Source: an uncultured Synechococcus sp. (GTDB taxonomy: Bacteria; Cyanobacteriota; Cyanobacteriia; PCC-6307; Cyanobiaceae). From it: DNA of 52,631 nt. The position numbers were made by a program, and so were the translations under genes. The notes below the pieces were generated by a model, which was given only the letters and a program-made list of their open reading frames with translations, made no database searches and was not told where the DNA came from. The stretch lies in contig CAJXSQ010000002.1 of NCBI GenBank assembly GCA_913061215.1, positions 1-52,631 on the forward strand, given 5' to 3'. This document shows, in pieces, positions 1-7,598 of this stretch; the stretch's first letter is position 1, and each line of letters starts with the position of its first letter.

Positions 1-53
1 CCTCGCTGCTGCTGGCGCTCAGCTCCGCCTGGGGCTACCTGCGCAAGGGCTGA
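1..53 (+). CDS. C-terminal tail of a membrane protein (partial), possibly PgsA
   Basis: Only the last 16 residues are inside the window, in the frame that begins at base 3 and ends with TGA at 51-53. They read as a hydrophobic Leu/Ala helix followed by a short basic end (SAWGYLRKG). That pattern resembles the end of CDP-alcohol phosphatidyltransferases such as PgsA, whose last helix often ends in S-x-WDYL. The match is too short to name the gene. A polytopic inner-membrane or thylakoid protein is all that can be supported. It precedes the toxin-antitoxin pair with a gap of about 56 bases. Confidence 0.4.
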   Translation, partial: SLLLALSSAWGYLRKG

Positions 54-109
54 CCCGAGGAGAGAACACGAAACCCGTGCAGCACAGGTTCCGTGCCAGC
101 ATGAAATGC

Positions 110-340
110 ATGGCCAACCTCACGCTGGTGATCGACGACGCCCTGCTCAAGCGAGCACGGGAGGAAGCCCTGCGATCGAACACCTCTGTGAATGCCCTTG
201 TGCGCGACTTTCTGAATCGCTACGTGGATGCGCGCAGCCGCAGGCTGGAAGCGCTCGCTCACTTTGAAGAGATTGCCGGCAGCTGCGAGAGCTCCAGTGA
301 GGGCCCCTGGGATCGCGCATCGCTGAATGAACGCCATTGA
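110..340 (+). CDS. VapB-like ribbon-helix-helix antitoxin
   Basis: A 76-residue protein beginning MANLTLVIDD, with a short beta strand followed by two helices (DALLKRAREEA, then VNALVRDFLNRYV). This is the layout of ribbon-helix-helix DNA-binding antitoxins. Such proteins dimerise, bind an operator upstream of their own gene and block the toxin with their C-terminal tail, here acidic and Ser-rich (about residues 54-76). Its TGA overlaps the ATG of the PIN-domain gene by one base (TGATG at 338-342), so the two are translationally coupled. Starts at 101 (ATG) and 77 (GTG) in the same frame are possible. The ATG at 110 fits the family best, although no strong ribosome binding site is visible for any of the three. 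Confidence 0.75.
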   Translation: MANLTLVIDDALLKRAREEALRSNTSVNALVRDFLNRYVDARSRRLEALAHFEEIAGSCESSSEGPWDRASLNERH

Positions 341-765
341 TGCGCGTCTTCATCGACACCAACCTCTGGGCCTACCGACTCGATGGACGCGAACCCGCCA
401 AGCGTGAACGCATCAAGCAATGGCTGGCTGAGGTGACCGCCGAGCATGAGGTAGTCATCAGCACGCAGGTGTTGATCGAACTGCGATCCGTGGCGAGCCG
501 CAAGCTCAAGCCTGCCCTTTCTCACGAGCAGATCGCAGCGCTGCTGGCAGCACTGAGCAATTTTGAGGTAGTGAGCACCGAAGCCAACCTGGTGCTGGAT
601 GCCCATGCCCTGGCCAGGCAGGAACAACTGAGCTGGTTCGATGCTCTGATCGCTGAAGCGGCTCTGCGCAGCCGCTGCGACGTTCTGTTCAGCGAAGACT
701 TCAACCACGGGGGGCGAATCGGCCAGCTGCAGCTGATCAACCCCCTCGCGTCAGACGACCTGTAA
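340..765 (+). CDS. VapC-like PIN-domain ribonuclease toxin
   Basis: A 141-residue PIN-domain protein. The acidic residues expected for the metal-dependent RNase site are visible: D6 in FIDTNLW, E47 in LIELRS, D101 in SWFDAL, and E119/D120 in LFSEDFNHG near the C-terminus. VapC toxins cut tRNA or rRNA and are held inactive by the antitoxin made from the gene just upstream. The ATG at 340 is coupled to the antitoxin stop. A TTG at 337 is in frame but would add only one residue. All four motif positions are intact, so the toxin is probably active. It is followed within one base by a small inverted repeat that also touches the end of the opposite-strand epimerase gene. Confidence 0.85.
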   Translation: MRVFIDTNLWAYRLDGREPAKRERIKQWLAEVTAEHEVVISTQVLIELRSVASRKLKPALSHEQIAALLAALSNFEVVSTEANLVLDAHALARQEQLSWFDALIAEAALRSRCDVLFSEDFNHGGRIGQLQLINPLASDDL

Positions 766-782
766 GACGTCCGCAGGACGTC
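766..782. terminator. Small perfect inverted repeat between convergent genes
   Basis: GACGTCC, a three-base loop GCA, then GGACGTC: a perfect 7-bp stem lying exactly between the vapC-like stop (763-765) and the stop of the convergent epimerase gene (781-783). There is no T run on either side, so it is at best a weak or factor-assisted bidirectional terminator, or an mRNA 3'-end stabilising hairpin. Confidence 0.4.
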
Positions 783-1725
783 AGCCGATCAAGGCTGCAT
801 CACCGCTGAAGTCCGGGCTGGTGGGCATGCGGCCGGCGTAGTCGTTGGCATAGCTATCGGCCATGGCCGCTTCCACGCTGTAGGCCGGGGTCCAGGCGAG
901 CTCGCGCTGCACGCGGGTTATGTCGGTGAGGAAATGGGCCATGCGCAGCGGGAAGGCTTTGCGGGCTTTCTTGTCGAGTCCGGAGGGATCGAAGCTGCGG
1001 ATCTCCACCGACGCCGGATCCTTGCCGCAGGCGCGGGCAGCCGCTGCCACCAGGCCGCGGAAGGTGATGCCCTGCACGCTGCTGCAGTTGTAGATGCGGT
1101 TGGCAGCGGCATCCACGCCGAGGCTCAGGGCCATGGCGGTGGCCAGATCATTCACATGGCCGAGCTGGGTGATCGTGCTGCCATCGCCGGGCAGGGGCAC
1201 CGGACGGCCGTGCACGATCCGATCGAAGAACCAGCTTTCCACCGGGTTGTAGTTGCCTGCGCCCACGATGTAGGTGGGGCGGAAGCTGGTGAAAGGAATC
1301 TTCTCGGCCGTGAGCCAGGCCTCGGTGTCGAGCTTGCCGCTGTGGCGGCTCTGGGGATCGGTGGGGGAGTCTTCGTTGAGGGGCCAGAGCTCGCTGTCGG
1401 CGTAGACGCCGGCGGAGCTCACGTACAGGAAACGGTGGCTGGGGGCACCGGTGCGCTCGATCACGGCGCGGCTGTCATCGAGCGTGCGGCCGGAGCTATC
1501 CACGATCACATCGAAGCTGCGGCCCTGCAGGGCCGCCAGGCCTTCAGCGGTGCTGCGGTCGCCGCAGAGGTGCTCCACACCGGCGGGCACTGGGTTCTTG
1601 CCGCGGGTGAACAGGGTGAGTTCATGGCCCTCGGAGAGCAGCTGCGCCACCAGGGGCTTGCCCACAAAGCGGGTGCCGCCCATCACGAGGATCTTCACGC
1701 CGGAGCCGATCAAACAGGCGGCCAT
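781..1725 (-). CDS. NAD-dependent epimerase/dehydratase, CSP41-like atypical SDR
   Basis: A 314-residue Rossmann-fold protein. The nucleotide-binding glycine motif is near the N-terminus (VMGGTRFVGKPL, about residues 14-25), and LYVSSAGVYAD follows at about 100-110, the position of the SDR active-site strand. The usual YxxxK catalytic pair is not obvious. This fits the extended atypical SDR subgroup that includes the chloroplast stem-loop-binding proteins CSP41a/b and their cyanobacterial homologues, which bind RNA or have no settled substrate. The ATG at 1725 has an AAGG-type ribosome binding site. A GTG at 1698 gives the more family-typical VKILVMGG start. The gene is divergent from the Coq4-like gene, with about 46 bases between them. 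Confidence 0.8.
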   Translation of the reverse strand: MAACLIGSGVKILVMGGTRFVGKPLVAQLLSEGHELTLFTRGKNPVPAGVEHLCGDRSTAEGLAALQGRSFDVIVDSSGRTLDDSRAVIERTGAPSHRFLYVSSAGVYADSELWPLNEDSPTDPQSRHSGKLDTEAWLTAEKIPFTSFRPTYIVGAGNYNPVESWFFDRIVHGRPVPLPGDGSTITQLGHVNDLATAMALSLGVDAAANRIYNCSSVQGITFRGLVAAAARACGKDPASVEIRSFDPSGLDKKARKAFPLRMAHFLTDITRVQRELAWTPAYSVEAAMADSYANDYAGRMPTSPDFSGDAALIG

Positions 1726-1771
1726 TCAAAGCCTTGCCGCCCCACACTGGGGATCAACAGGCAGACGGCCG

Positions 1772-2461
1772 ATGGGACGGTTTCAAGAGGTTGTGCGCTC
1801 CCTCAACAACCTCAAGTTGCTGGCGGCGATCGGGCGCAGCGGCGGCGACCTGAGCAACGTGGCTGATCTGGTGGACAGCTTCATCGACAGCCCCCAGATG
1901 GCCGACTGCATCCGCCGCTTCCGGGCGCTGCCGGGCGGGGCGGAGCTGATGGACCAGCGCTACCCGCCCCTGCAGCCCGACATCGAACGATTGGCGCAGC
2001 TGCCCAAGGGAAGCCTCGGGGAGCGCTACGCCCGCCTGATCACGAAGCTCGGCTACGACCCGGAGTTCTTCCGCCCGCGGCCGATTGACAGCGAAGCCCA
2101 GTGGCTCACGCAACGCATCGCCACCACCCACGACATCCATCACGTGGTGTGCGGCTTCGGCACCGAGCCCCAGGGGGAAGGCGGCGTGCTGGCGGTGACC
2201 GCCGCCCAGATCGGCTTCCCGGCCTACGTGCTGCTCACCAGCGCCAGCCAGCTGGCCAGCTTCCGCTTCCAGATTGAACGCTTTGAAGCGATCAGCCGCG
2301 CCATCAGCCATGGCCAGGCGATCGCGCGGCAGGCCAGCTGCCTGGCGGCAGCCCGCTGGGAAGAGGGCTGGGAACAACCGGTGAGCCAATGGCGCCTGGA
2401 GCTGGGCATCAGCGATCCCGCCGACGCGGAGAGTTACGGCCTGGCCGCCCAGCTGCCATGA
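1772..2461 (+). CDS. Coq4 family protein
   Basis: A 229-residue protein starting MGRFQEVVRS. It contains the exact Coq4 signature HDxxH(x)11E: HDIHH at about residues 114-118, followed eleven residues later by E. It also has the typical N-terminal D-L-x-D-x-F-x-x-S-P region (LVDSFIDSPQMADCIRRF). Coq4 in eukaryotes works in ubiquinone synthesis on the C1 position of the ring and binds a divalent metal through this motif. Cyanobacteria make plastoquinone rather than ubiquinone, so the substrate here is unknown. The ATG at 1772 was chosen because the open frame upstream overlaps the epimerase on the other strand and does not look coding. Its stop overlaps the next ATG (ATGA at 2458-2461). Confidence 0.85.
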   Translation: MGRFQEVVRSLNNLKLLAAIGRSGGDLSNVADLVDSFIDSPQMADCIRRFRALPGGAELMDQRYPPLQPDIERLAQLPKGSLGERYARLITKLGYDPEFFRPRPIDSEAQWLTQRIATTHDIHHVVCGFGTEPQGEGGVLAVTAAQIGFPAYVLLTSASQLASFRFQIERFEAISRAISHGQAIARQASCLAAARWEEGWEQPVSQWRLELGISDPADAESYGLAAQLP

Positions 2462-2679
2462 AGCTGCCCCAGCGCTGGACGGCCCAGCCCGCCAGCCTCG
2501 GCCTCAGCCAGGGCTACCGCCACTTCCAGCTGCTGGGGGAGCAAGGCAAAGGCGCCGACCGGGCAGCCCGCCTGGAAGCGGTGCTCGATCGCCAGTGCCG
2601 GCTGCTGGTGCCCCTGCGCCAGCTGAAGGATCGGGGCCTCTGGCAGCCTGGCTGGCAGTCGTTGCGCCAGCCGGCCGCC
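2458..2679 (+). CDS. Trp-rich TIGR02450/DUF2389 domain, in frame with hisA
   Basis: About 74 codons that form a complete small Trp-rich domain of the TIGR02450 (DUF2389) type. It has KLPQRWTA near the start, then YRHFQLL, a basic strand LLVPLRQLKDRGLW, and the closing WQPGW. Function is unknown. In its usual form it is a small stand-alone protein of 60-90 residues. Here no stop codon separates it from hisA: the frame runs through QSLRQPAA straight into the hisA methionine at 2680. It may be the N-terminal domain of a 331-residue fusion, or a small ORF whose stop has been lost. The ATG at 2458 overlaps the Coq4-like stop, so translation is likely coupled. Confidence 0.65.
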
Positions 2680-3453
2680 ATGCAGATCATCCCCGCCATC
2701 GACCTGCTCGACGGCCAGTGCGTGCGGCTGCACCAGGGCGACTACGACCAGGTGACCCGCTTCAACGACGACCCGGTGGCCCAGGCGCTCGACTGGCAGC
2801 GCCAGGGCGCCCAGCGGCTGCACCTGGTGGACCTCGATGGCGCCAAGACGGGCCAGCCTGTGAACGATCAGGCGGTGAAGGCGATCACCGCAGCCCTCTC
2901 CATTCCGGTGCAACTGGGCGGCGGCGTGCGCAGCGCTGAGCGCGCCGAAGAGCTGCTGGCCTGCGGCCTCGATCGCGTGATCCTCGGCACCGTGGCGATT
3001 GAGAAGCCCGAGCTGGTGAAGGAGCTGGCCGCGCGCCATCCCGGCAAGGTGGTGGTGGGGATCGATGCCAAGGACGGCCTGGTGGCCACCCGCGGCTGGA
3101 TCGAAACCAGCACGGTGAAAGCCACCGATCTGGCCAAAAGCTTTGAAGGCTGCGGCGTGGCCGCGATCATCAGCACCGACATCGCCACCGACGGCACCCT
3201 GGCGGGCCCGAACCTCGAAGCGCTGCGCGCCATGGCCGAGGCCAGCAGCATCCCGGTGATCGCCTCGGGCGGCATCGGCACCCTGGAGGACATCCTCTCG
3301 CTGCTCTCAATCGCGCCCCTCGGCGTGGAAGGTGTGATCGTGGGCCGCGCCCTCTACGACGGCACCGTGGATCTGGCGGAGGCGTTGCAGGCGATCGGTC
3401 CGGAACGCTTACAAGACGCACTCACTTCGCCTACGGGTTCTATAACGGGATAA
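2680..3453 (+). CDS. hisA: HisA, ProFAR isomerase (histidine biosynthesis)
   Basis: A 257-residue (beta/alpha)8 barrel isomerase that converts ProFAR to PRFAR in histidine biosynthesis. Family marks are visible: MQIIPAIDLLDG at the start with catalytic Asp8, VQLGGGVRS (first phosphate loop) at about residues 78-86, GIDAKDG at about 127-133, DIATDGTLAGPN with the second catalytic Asp at about 167-178, and ASGGIGTLED (second phosphate loop) at about 198-207. Length is normal for the family. The first codon sits inside the open frame that starts at 2458, and there is no clear ribosome binding site before 2680. The enzyme may therefore be made as the C-terminal part of a fusion, from an internal start, or both. 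Confidence 0.96.
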   Translation: MQIIPAIDLLDGQCVRLHQGDYDQVTRFNDDPVAQALDWQRQGAQRLHLVDLDGAKTGQPVNDQAVKAITAALSIPVQLGGGVRSAERAEELLACGLDRVILGTVAIEKPELVKELAARHPGKVVVGIDAKDGLVATRGWIETSTVKATDLAKSFEGCGVAAIISTDIATDGTLAGPNLEALRAMAEASSIPVIASGGIGTLEDILSLLSIAPLGVEGVIVGRALYDGTVDLAEALQAIGPERLQDALTSPTGSITG

Positions 3454-3469
3454 GCCACACACGCCTGTC

Positions 3470-3931
3470 TTGGCGGCGACACCCACCACTGAGCCAGCCA
3501 ACACGGCGCTCCAGAGCGGACTGGAGGGCGCCATCGCCCGCTGCCGCGATCTGGGCATGCGGCTGTCGCGGCAGCGGCGGATGGTGCTTGAGCTGCTCTG
3601 GGATGTGAAGGATCACCTCAGTGCCCGCGACATCTTCGAGAAGCTGAACGCCCGCGGCCGCAACATCGGCCACACCTCGGTGTATCAGAACCTCGAGGCC
3701 CTGCAGAGTGCCGGGGTGATCGAATGCCTCGATCGGGCCAACGGCCGCCTCTACGGCTACCGCAGCGATCCCCACAGCCACATCACCTGCCTCGACACCG
3801 GCGCCATTCAGGATCTCGATGTGGAACTGCCGCCCGAGCTGCTGCGCCAGATCGAGCAGCACACCGGCTTTGCGATCGAGAGCTACACCCTGCATCTGAG
3901 CGGACGGCCACGCGCACGTGGTGCGGATTGA
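3470..3931 (+). CDS. Fur-family transcriptional regulator
   Basis: A 153-residue Fur/Zur/PerR-type repressor. The winged helix is at about residues 30-90 (RLSRQRRMVLELLW, then HTSVYQNLEAL as the recognition helix region and GVIECL). The metal-sensing and dimerisation part follows, starting with HSHITC at about 103-108. The two CxxC pairs that bind structural zinc in many Fur proteins are absent: after HITC comes LDTG rather than xxCG. Regulatory metal and targets cannot be told from sequence. The start is a TTG at 3470; no ATG lies upstream of the HTH. The gene follows hisA by 16 bases. The last ten residues look unlike a normal Fur tail, and another frame reads more like protein there (see findings). 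Confidence 0.88.
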   Translation: MAATPTTEPANTALQSGLEGAIARCRDLGMRLSRQRRMVLELLWDVKDHLSARDIFEKLNARGRNIGHTSVYQNLEALQSAGVIECLDRANGRLYGYRSDPHSHITCLDTGAIQDLDVELPPELLRQIEQHTGFAIESYTLHLSGRPRARGAD

Positions 3932-3989
3932 GCTGGAGAAGCCGGTGCAGGCCCGTTAACGTGCCGCCGATACTGCAGAACCGGGGCAC

Positions 3990-5588
3990 GTGCCGGAGGC
4001 CAAGGCCGCACCATCACTGTTGATCCTGGCCGAGCCGCTGCTGCGCGAAGGTCTGATCCGGCTGCTGGAGCCCGGCTGTTCGATCAACCGAGAGAGCGAG
4101 GGCGCTCCGCAGCTGGTGATCTGGAGTGCCGATCCAGACCTTCCCCTGCAGACCCTGCAGCACGAACTGCTGCAGCTGCGGGAGCGCTGGCACCCCGCGC
4201 CGGTGCTGCTGCTGCTGAGCGGACACGCCGCCTACAGCAGCGAGGCGTTGCTGCAACTGCCCTGTGAGGGGTTGCTGCAGCAGGCTGAACCCGAGGAGAT
4301 CCCGGCGGCCGTCAGCACCCTGCTTGCCGGTGGCCGGGTGGTGGAGCTGCGGCCGCTCAGCGCCACAGCGGCAGAACCGGTGCCGCTCGGCTTCGGCCAA
4401 TGGCTGCTGCACAGCGGCCTCAACCAGATTCAGGCTGAACAGCAGCGCTGCCTGGCCTGGCTGGAGCAAGGCCATGGCGGCTTGAGCGCGATGTTGCTGC
4501 GGGGGCGGCTGCGGGAGCTGGCCGCTGCCCGCCGGCTGCTGCTCTGGCTCTGGGGGCCGCTGAGCATGGCCTTCCCGCCGGAACCACCGGCAGCCAGTGC
4601 CGCAATCGTGCCCGGGCCGAAGCTGGGCATCAGCCTGCGCCAGCGCACCGCCGAGGGGGTGTGGCAGGCGATCCGTGAACGGCTGAACAGCGCGATCACA
4701 GCCGGCGTGGGCAACCAGAGCGGCCAGCTGCTCGCCCTCGATGGCCTCAAAGCCGAGCAGCGCCGCGATCTGTTGCTGGCCCTGCTCAGCCAGCTGGATC
4801 TGCTGATCACCCGCCTGCGCCATGAGCAGCTGCGGGGCGAGGAGCTGCAGGAGCGCTGGCTGCAACAGCAGCCTGATCTGCGGCGGTTGTCGCTGCGGGC
4901 CATGGCCGGGGAGTATGTGCAGCTGCCTCAGGAGGGCGGCCTGCTGCCGGTGGCCGACAGCCTCAGCCAGGCCAGCCAGCTCACGGGGCTTGATCCGGAT
5001 CTCCCCCTGGCCCTGCCGATGCTGGCGGCCCTGGTGCAGGCTCAACCGCTGCTGGTGGATGGCCGCCTGCTCGCGCCGGATGAACCGCAGGCGCTGCTGC
5101 ATCTCGAGCAGCTGATCGCCAACTGGCTGATCCGCAGCGCTGAGCTGATCAGCGCGGAAATCCTGGCGTGCTGCAGCACCTGGCCGGAGCTGCGCCGCTA
5201 TCTGCTCCGCACGGATCTGCTCGCCACCCGCAACCTCGAGCGCCTGCGCAACCAGCTCAACTCCCAGCAGCGCTGGGGGAATCTGTTCGAACGGCCGGTG
5301 CAGCTCTATGAGAGCCAGCGGCTGCTCTACACGGTTCACCAGGGGGCGATCACGCCGCTGCTGCTCACCGAGCCACGCGATGCTGAACTGCGCCAGCTGA
5401 GCTGGAGCCAGCAGCTGGTCACCCTCATCCTGGAGGCCCGCGACGCCCTCGCCCCCCAGCTGCAGAGCTTCGTGCGGCGACTGGGTGATCTGGTGGTGGT
5501 GGTGCTCACCCAGGTGATCGGCCGGGCGATCGGCTTGGTGGGCCGGGGCATCCTGCAGGGGATGGGCCGCACTGTCGGTCGCAGCTGA
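3990..5588 (+). CDS. DUF3685 protein with receiver-like N-terminus (Ycf55-like)
   Basis: A 532-residue protein from a GTG. Residues 1 to about 115 look like a two-component receiver fold (LLILAEPLLREGLIRLL at the start, LVIWSADPDLPL, PVLLLLSGHAAY), but the usual phosphoacceptor Asp is not clear, so it may be a pseudo-receiver. The rest is Leu- and Gln-rich helix and matches the general look of the cyanobacterial DUF3685 family, related to plastid Ycf55. A hydrophobic segment near the C-terminus (DLVVVVLTQVIGRAIGLVG, about 503-521) suggests membrane contact. Function is not known. It stands between the Fur-like gene and a thylakoid factor. A possible -10 GATACT lies about 15 bases upstream. 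Confidence 0.7.
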   Translation: MPEAKAAPSLLILAEPLLREGLIRLLEPGCSINRESEGAPQLVIWSADPDLPLQTLQHELLQLRERWHPAPVLLLLSGHAAYSSEALLQLPCEGLLQQAEPEEIPAAVSTLLAGGRVVELRPLSATAAEPVPLGFGQWLLHSGLNQIQAEQQRCLAWLEQGHGGLSAMLLRGRLRELAAARRLLLWLWGPLSMAFPPEPPAASAAIVPGPKLGISLRQRTAEGVWQAIRERLNSAITAGVGNQSGQLLALDGLKAEQRRDLLLALLSQLDLLITRLRHEQLRGEELQERWLQQQPDLRRLSLRAMAGEYVQLPQEGGLLPVADSLSQASQLTGLDPDLPLALPMLAALVQAQPLLVDGRLLAPDEPQALLHLEQLIANWLIRSAELISAEILACCSTWPELRRYLLRTDLLATRNLERLRNQLNSQQRWGNLFERPVQLYESQRLLYTVHQGAITPLLLTEPRDAELRQLSWSQQLVTLILEARDALAPQLQSFVRRLGDLVVVVLTQVIGRAIGLVGRGILQGMGRTVGRS

Positions 5589-5622
5589 AGGCCACAATGG
5601 CCCCAGCCTGTTCGAGCCCCTG

Positions 5623-6204
5623 ATGCCCGCCCCCCTGGCGCGGATGCTGCACTCCACCGCAGCTCTGGCCCTCTCCGCGCTGATGGTTGTGATGCTGGCG
5701 CTGGGGCTGGCTCCCGCTGCCGCCCAGGCCGCCCGGGACACCAACAGCTACGACGGCAACATCTACGCCCTCTACGCCGGCAACGGCTCGCTGGTGCCGC
5801 CCCGCAGCACCCTGGCCGAGGCAATGGCGGAGCATCGCCCGATCGTGCTCGGCTTCTTCCTCGACGACAGCGCCGCCAGCAAGCAGTACGCGGTGGTGTT
5901 CAACGAACTGCAGCGCCTCTGGGGGCGCAGCGCCGAGCTGATCCTGCTCTCCACCGACCCCCTGCAGAACCGCGAGACCCACGGCCCCACCGATCCCGCC
6001 AGTTACTGGACGGGGGTGATTCCCCAGGTGGTGGTGTTCAACACCGACGGCAAGCCCGTGCTCGATGAAAGCGGCCCGGTGAGCATCGATGCCATCAATG
6101 CCGCCCTCACCGAGGTGACCGGCCTCAAGCCCCAGGGCGACGTGAAGCTGAGCCTGAGCCGCGATGTGAACGAGCTCAACAGCGAAATCGTTCCCTCCAG
6201 CTGA
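5623..6204 (+). CDS. Exported thioredoxin-like protein, thylakoid PSI accumulation factor type
   Basis: A 193-residue protein with an N-terminal signal peptide: Arg, a hydrophobic run at about residues 11-30, then AAAQAA as a likely cleavage site near 36. The mature part has a thioredoxin-like layout: [11 protein letters not shown] where the redox strand would be, [11 protein letters not shown] helix, [10 protein letters not shown], and [15 protein letters not shown] with the cis-Pro. The CxxC is missing, so it is not a redox thioredoxin. Cyanobacterial homologues are annotated as a thylakoid thioredoxin-like factor needed for photosystem I accumulation; I recall this from Synechocystis and did not check it. 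It probably acts in the lumen or periplasm. It is 34 bases after the DUF3685 gene and 16 bases before fumC. Confidence 0.65.
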   Translation: MPAPLARMLHSTAALALSALMVVMLALGLAPAAAQAARDTNSYDGNIYALYAGNGSLVPPRSTLAEAMAEHRPIVLGFFLDDSAASKQYAVVFNELQRLWGRSAELILLSTDPLQNRETHGPTDPASYWTGVIPQVVVFNTDGKPVLDESGPVSIDAINAALTEVTGLKPQGDVKLSLSRDVNELNSEIVPSS

Positions 6205-6220
6205 TCAGCCAAGCCAGCCG

Positions 6221-7597
6221 ATGAACACCCGCCAGGAAACCGACAGCATGGGCGCCATCGCGGTGCCCGCCGAGCACTACTGGGGCGCCCAGACCCAGCG
6301 CTCGATCAGCAATTTCCCCTTTGGCCAGCGCATGCCGCTGGCGATCGTGCATGCCTTCGGGCAGCTGAAGGCGGCCTGCGCCGAAGCCAATCGCGATCTG
6401 GGCAAGCTCGATGCCGGTCTCTGCGGCGCAATCGTGGCGGCGGCCGAACAGGTGGCCCGCGGTGAACTGGATGCCGAGTTCCCGCTGAAGGTGTGGCAAA
6501 CGGGCTCCGGCACCCAGAGCAACATGAACGCCAACGAGGTGATCGCCAACCGGGCGATTGAGGCCCTTGGCGGGGAGCTGGGCAGCAAGAGCCCTGTCCA
6601 CCCCAACGACCATGTGAACCTCAGCCAGTCGAGCAACGACACCTTCCCGGCCGCGATGCACATCGCTGTGGTGCTCGAACTGGAGAACACGCTGCTGCCA
6701 GCGGTGGAGCAGCTGGCGGCGGCACTGCAGGCCAAGGCCACCAGCTACGCGGGCCTGGTGAAGATCGGCCGCACCCACCTGCAGGACGCTGTCCCCCTCA
6801 GCCTCGGACAGGAATTCAGCGGTTATGTGGCCCAGCTGCAGCTGGCCATCGAAGCCATCCGCCAAAGCTTGCCGCGGGTGCGCGAACTGGCGATCGGTGG
6901 CACCGCCGTGGGCACCGGGCTCAATGCCCCCAGAGGCTTCGGCGAAGCGGTGGCGGCGCGGTTGAGCGAACGGCTCGGCACCGGCTTCAGCAGTGCTCCG
7001 AACAAATTCCAGGCCCTGGCCGGCCACGAGGCGCTGGCCTCAGCCCACGGCGCCCTCACCGTGCTGGCGGGTTCCCTGATGAAGATCGCCAACGACATCC
7101 GCTGGCTCGGCAGCGGCCCGCGCTGCGGCCTGGGGGAGCTGGTGCTGCCGGAGAACGAACCCGGTTCCTCGATCATGCCGGGCAAGGTGAACCCCACCCA
7201 GTGCGAGAGCCTCACGATGGTGGCCGTGCAGGTGATGGGCAATAACACCGCCGTGCAGATGGCCGCCAGCCAGGGCAACTTCGAGCTGAATGTGTTCAAA
7301 CCCCTGATCGCCCACAACGTGCTCGAGAGCATCGAACTGCTGGCCGGTGCCTGCAGCAGCTTCCGCGAGCACTGCATCGAAGGCCTGCGCGCCAATGAGA
7401 AGCGAATCGAGCGGCTGCTCAATCAGAGCCTGATGCTGGTCACAGCCCTCACCCCCGCCATCGGCTACGACCGCGCCAGCGGCATCGCCAAACACGCCCA
7501 CAAACATGGGCTCAGCCTGCGCGAAGCGGCGCTGGTGCTGGGCGAGATCAGCGGCGACGAATTCGACCAGTGGGTCAGGCCCGAACGGATGGTGTGA
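6221..7597 (+). CDS. fumC: Fumarate hydratase, class II
   Basis: A 458-residue class II fumarase that interconverts fumarate and malate without an iron-sulfur cluster. The superfamily signature loop [15 protein letters not shown] is at about residues 316-330, with [12 protein letters not shown] at about 97-108, SQSSNDTFP at about 135-143 and [16 protein letters not shown] at about 183-198. Length is normal. In cyanobacteria it recycles fumarate from purine and arginine synthesis and serves the TCA branch. It runs tail to tail with the PhoH-like gene, with only one base between the two stop codons. Confidence 0.97.
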   Translation: MNTRQETDSMGAIAVPAEHYWGAQTQRSISNFPFGQRMPLAIVHAFGQLKAACAEANRDLGKLDAGLCGAIVAAAEQVARGELDAEFPLKVWQTGSGTQSNMNANEVIANRAIEALGGELGSKSPVHPNDHVNLSQSSNDTFPAAMHIAVVLELENTLLPAVEQLAAALQAKATSYAGLVKIGRTHLQDAVPLSLGQEFSGYVAQLQLAIEAIRQSLPRVRELAIGGTAVGTGLNAPRGFGEAVAARLSERLGTGFSSAPNKFQALAGHEALASAHGALTVLAGSLMKIANDIRWLGSGPRCGLGELVLPENEPGSSIMPGKVNPTQCESLTMVAVQVMGNNTAVQMAASQGNFELNVFKPLIAHNVLESIELLAGACSSFREHCIEGLRANEKRIERLLNQSLMLVTALTPAIGYDRASGIAKHAHKHGLSLREAALVLGEISGDEFDQWVRPERMV

Positions 7598-7598
7598 T

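Noticed and set aside
1451-1771. Upstream extension of the Coq4-like frame
   Set aside because: It is antisense to the epimerase and has no Coq4 features; the ATG at 1772 starts the family-like part.
4014-5744. A 576-codon minus-strand frame over DUF3685 and the thioredoxin-like gene
   Set aside because: It crosses two plus-strand genes and has a low-complexity Gln/Leu composition without motifs.
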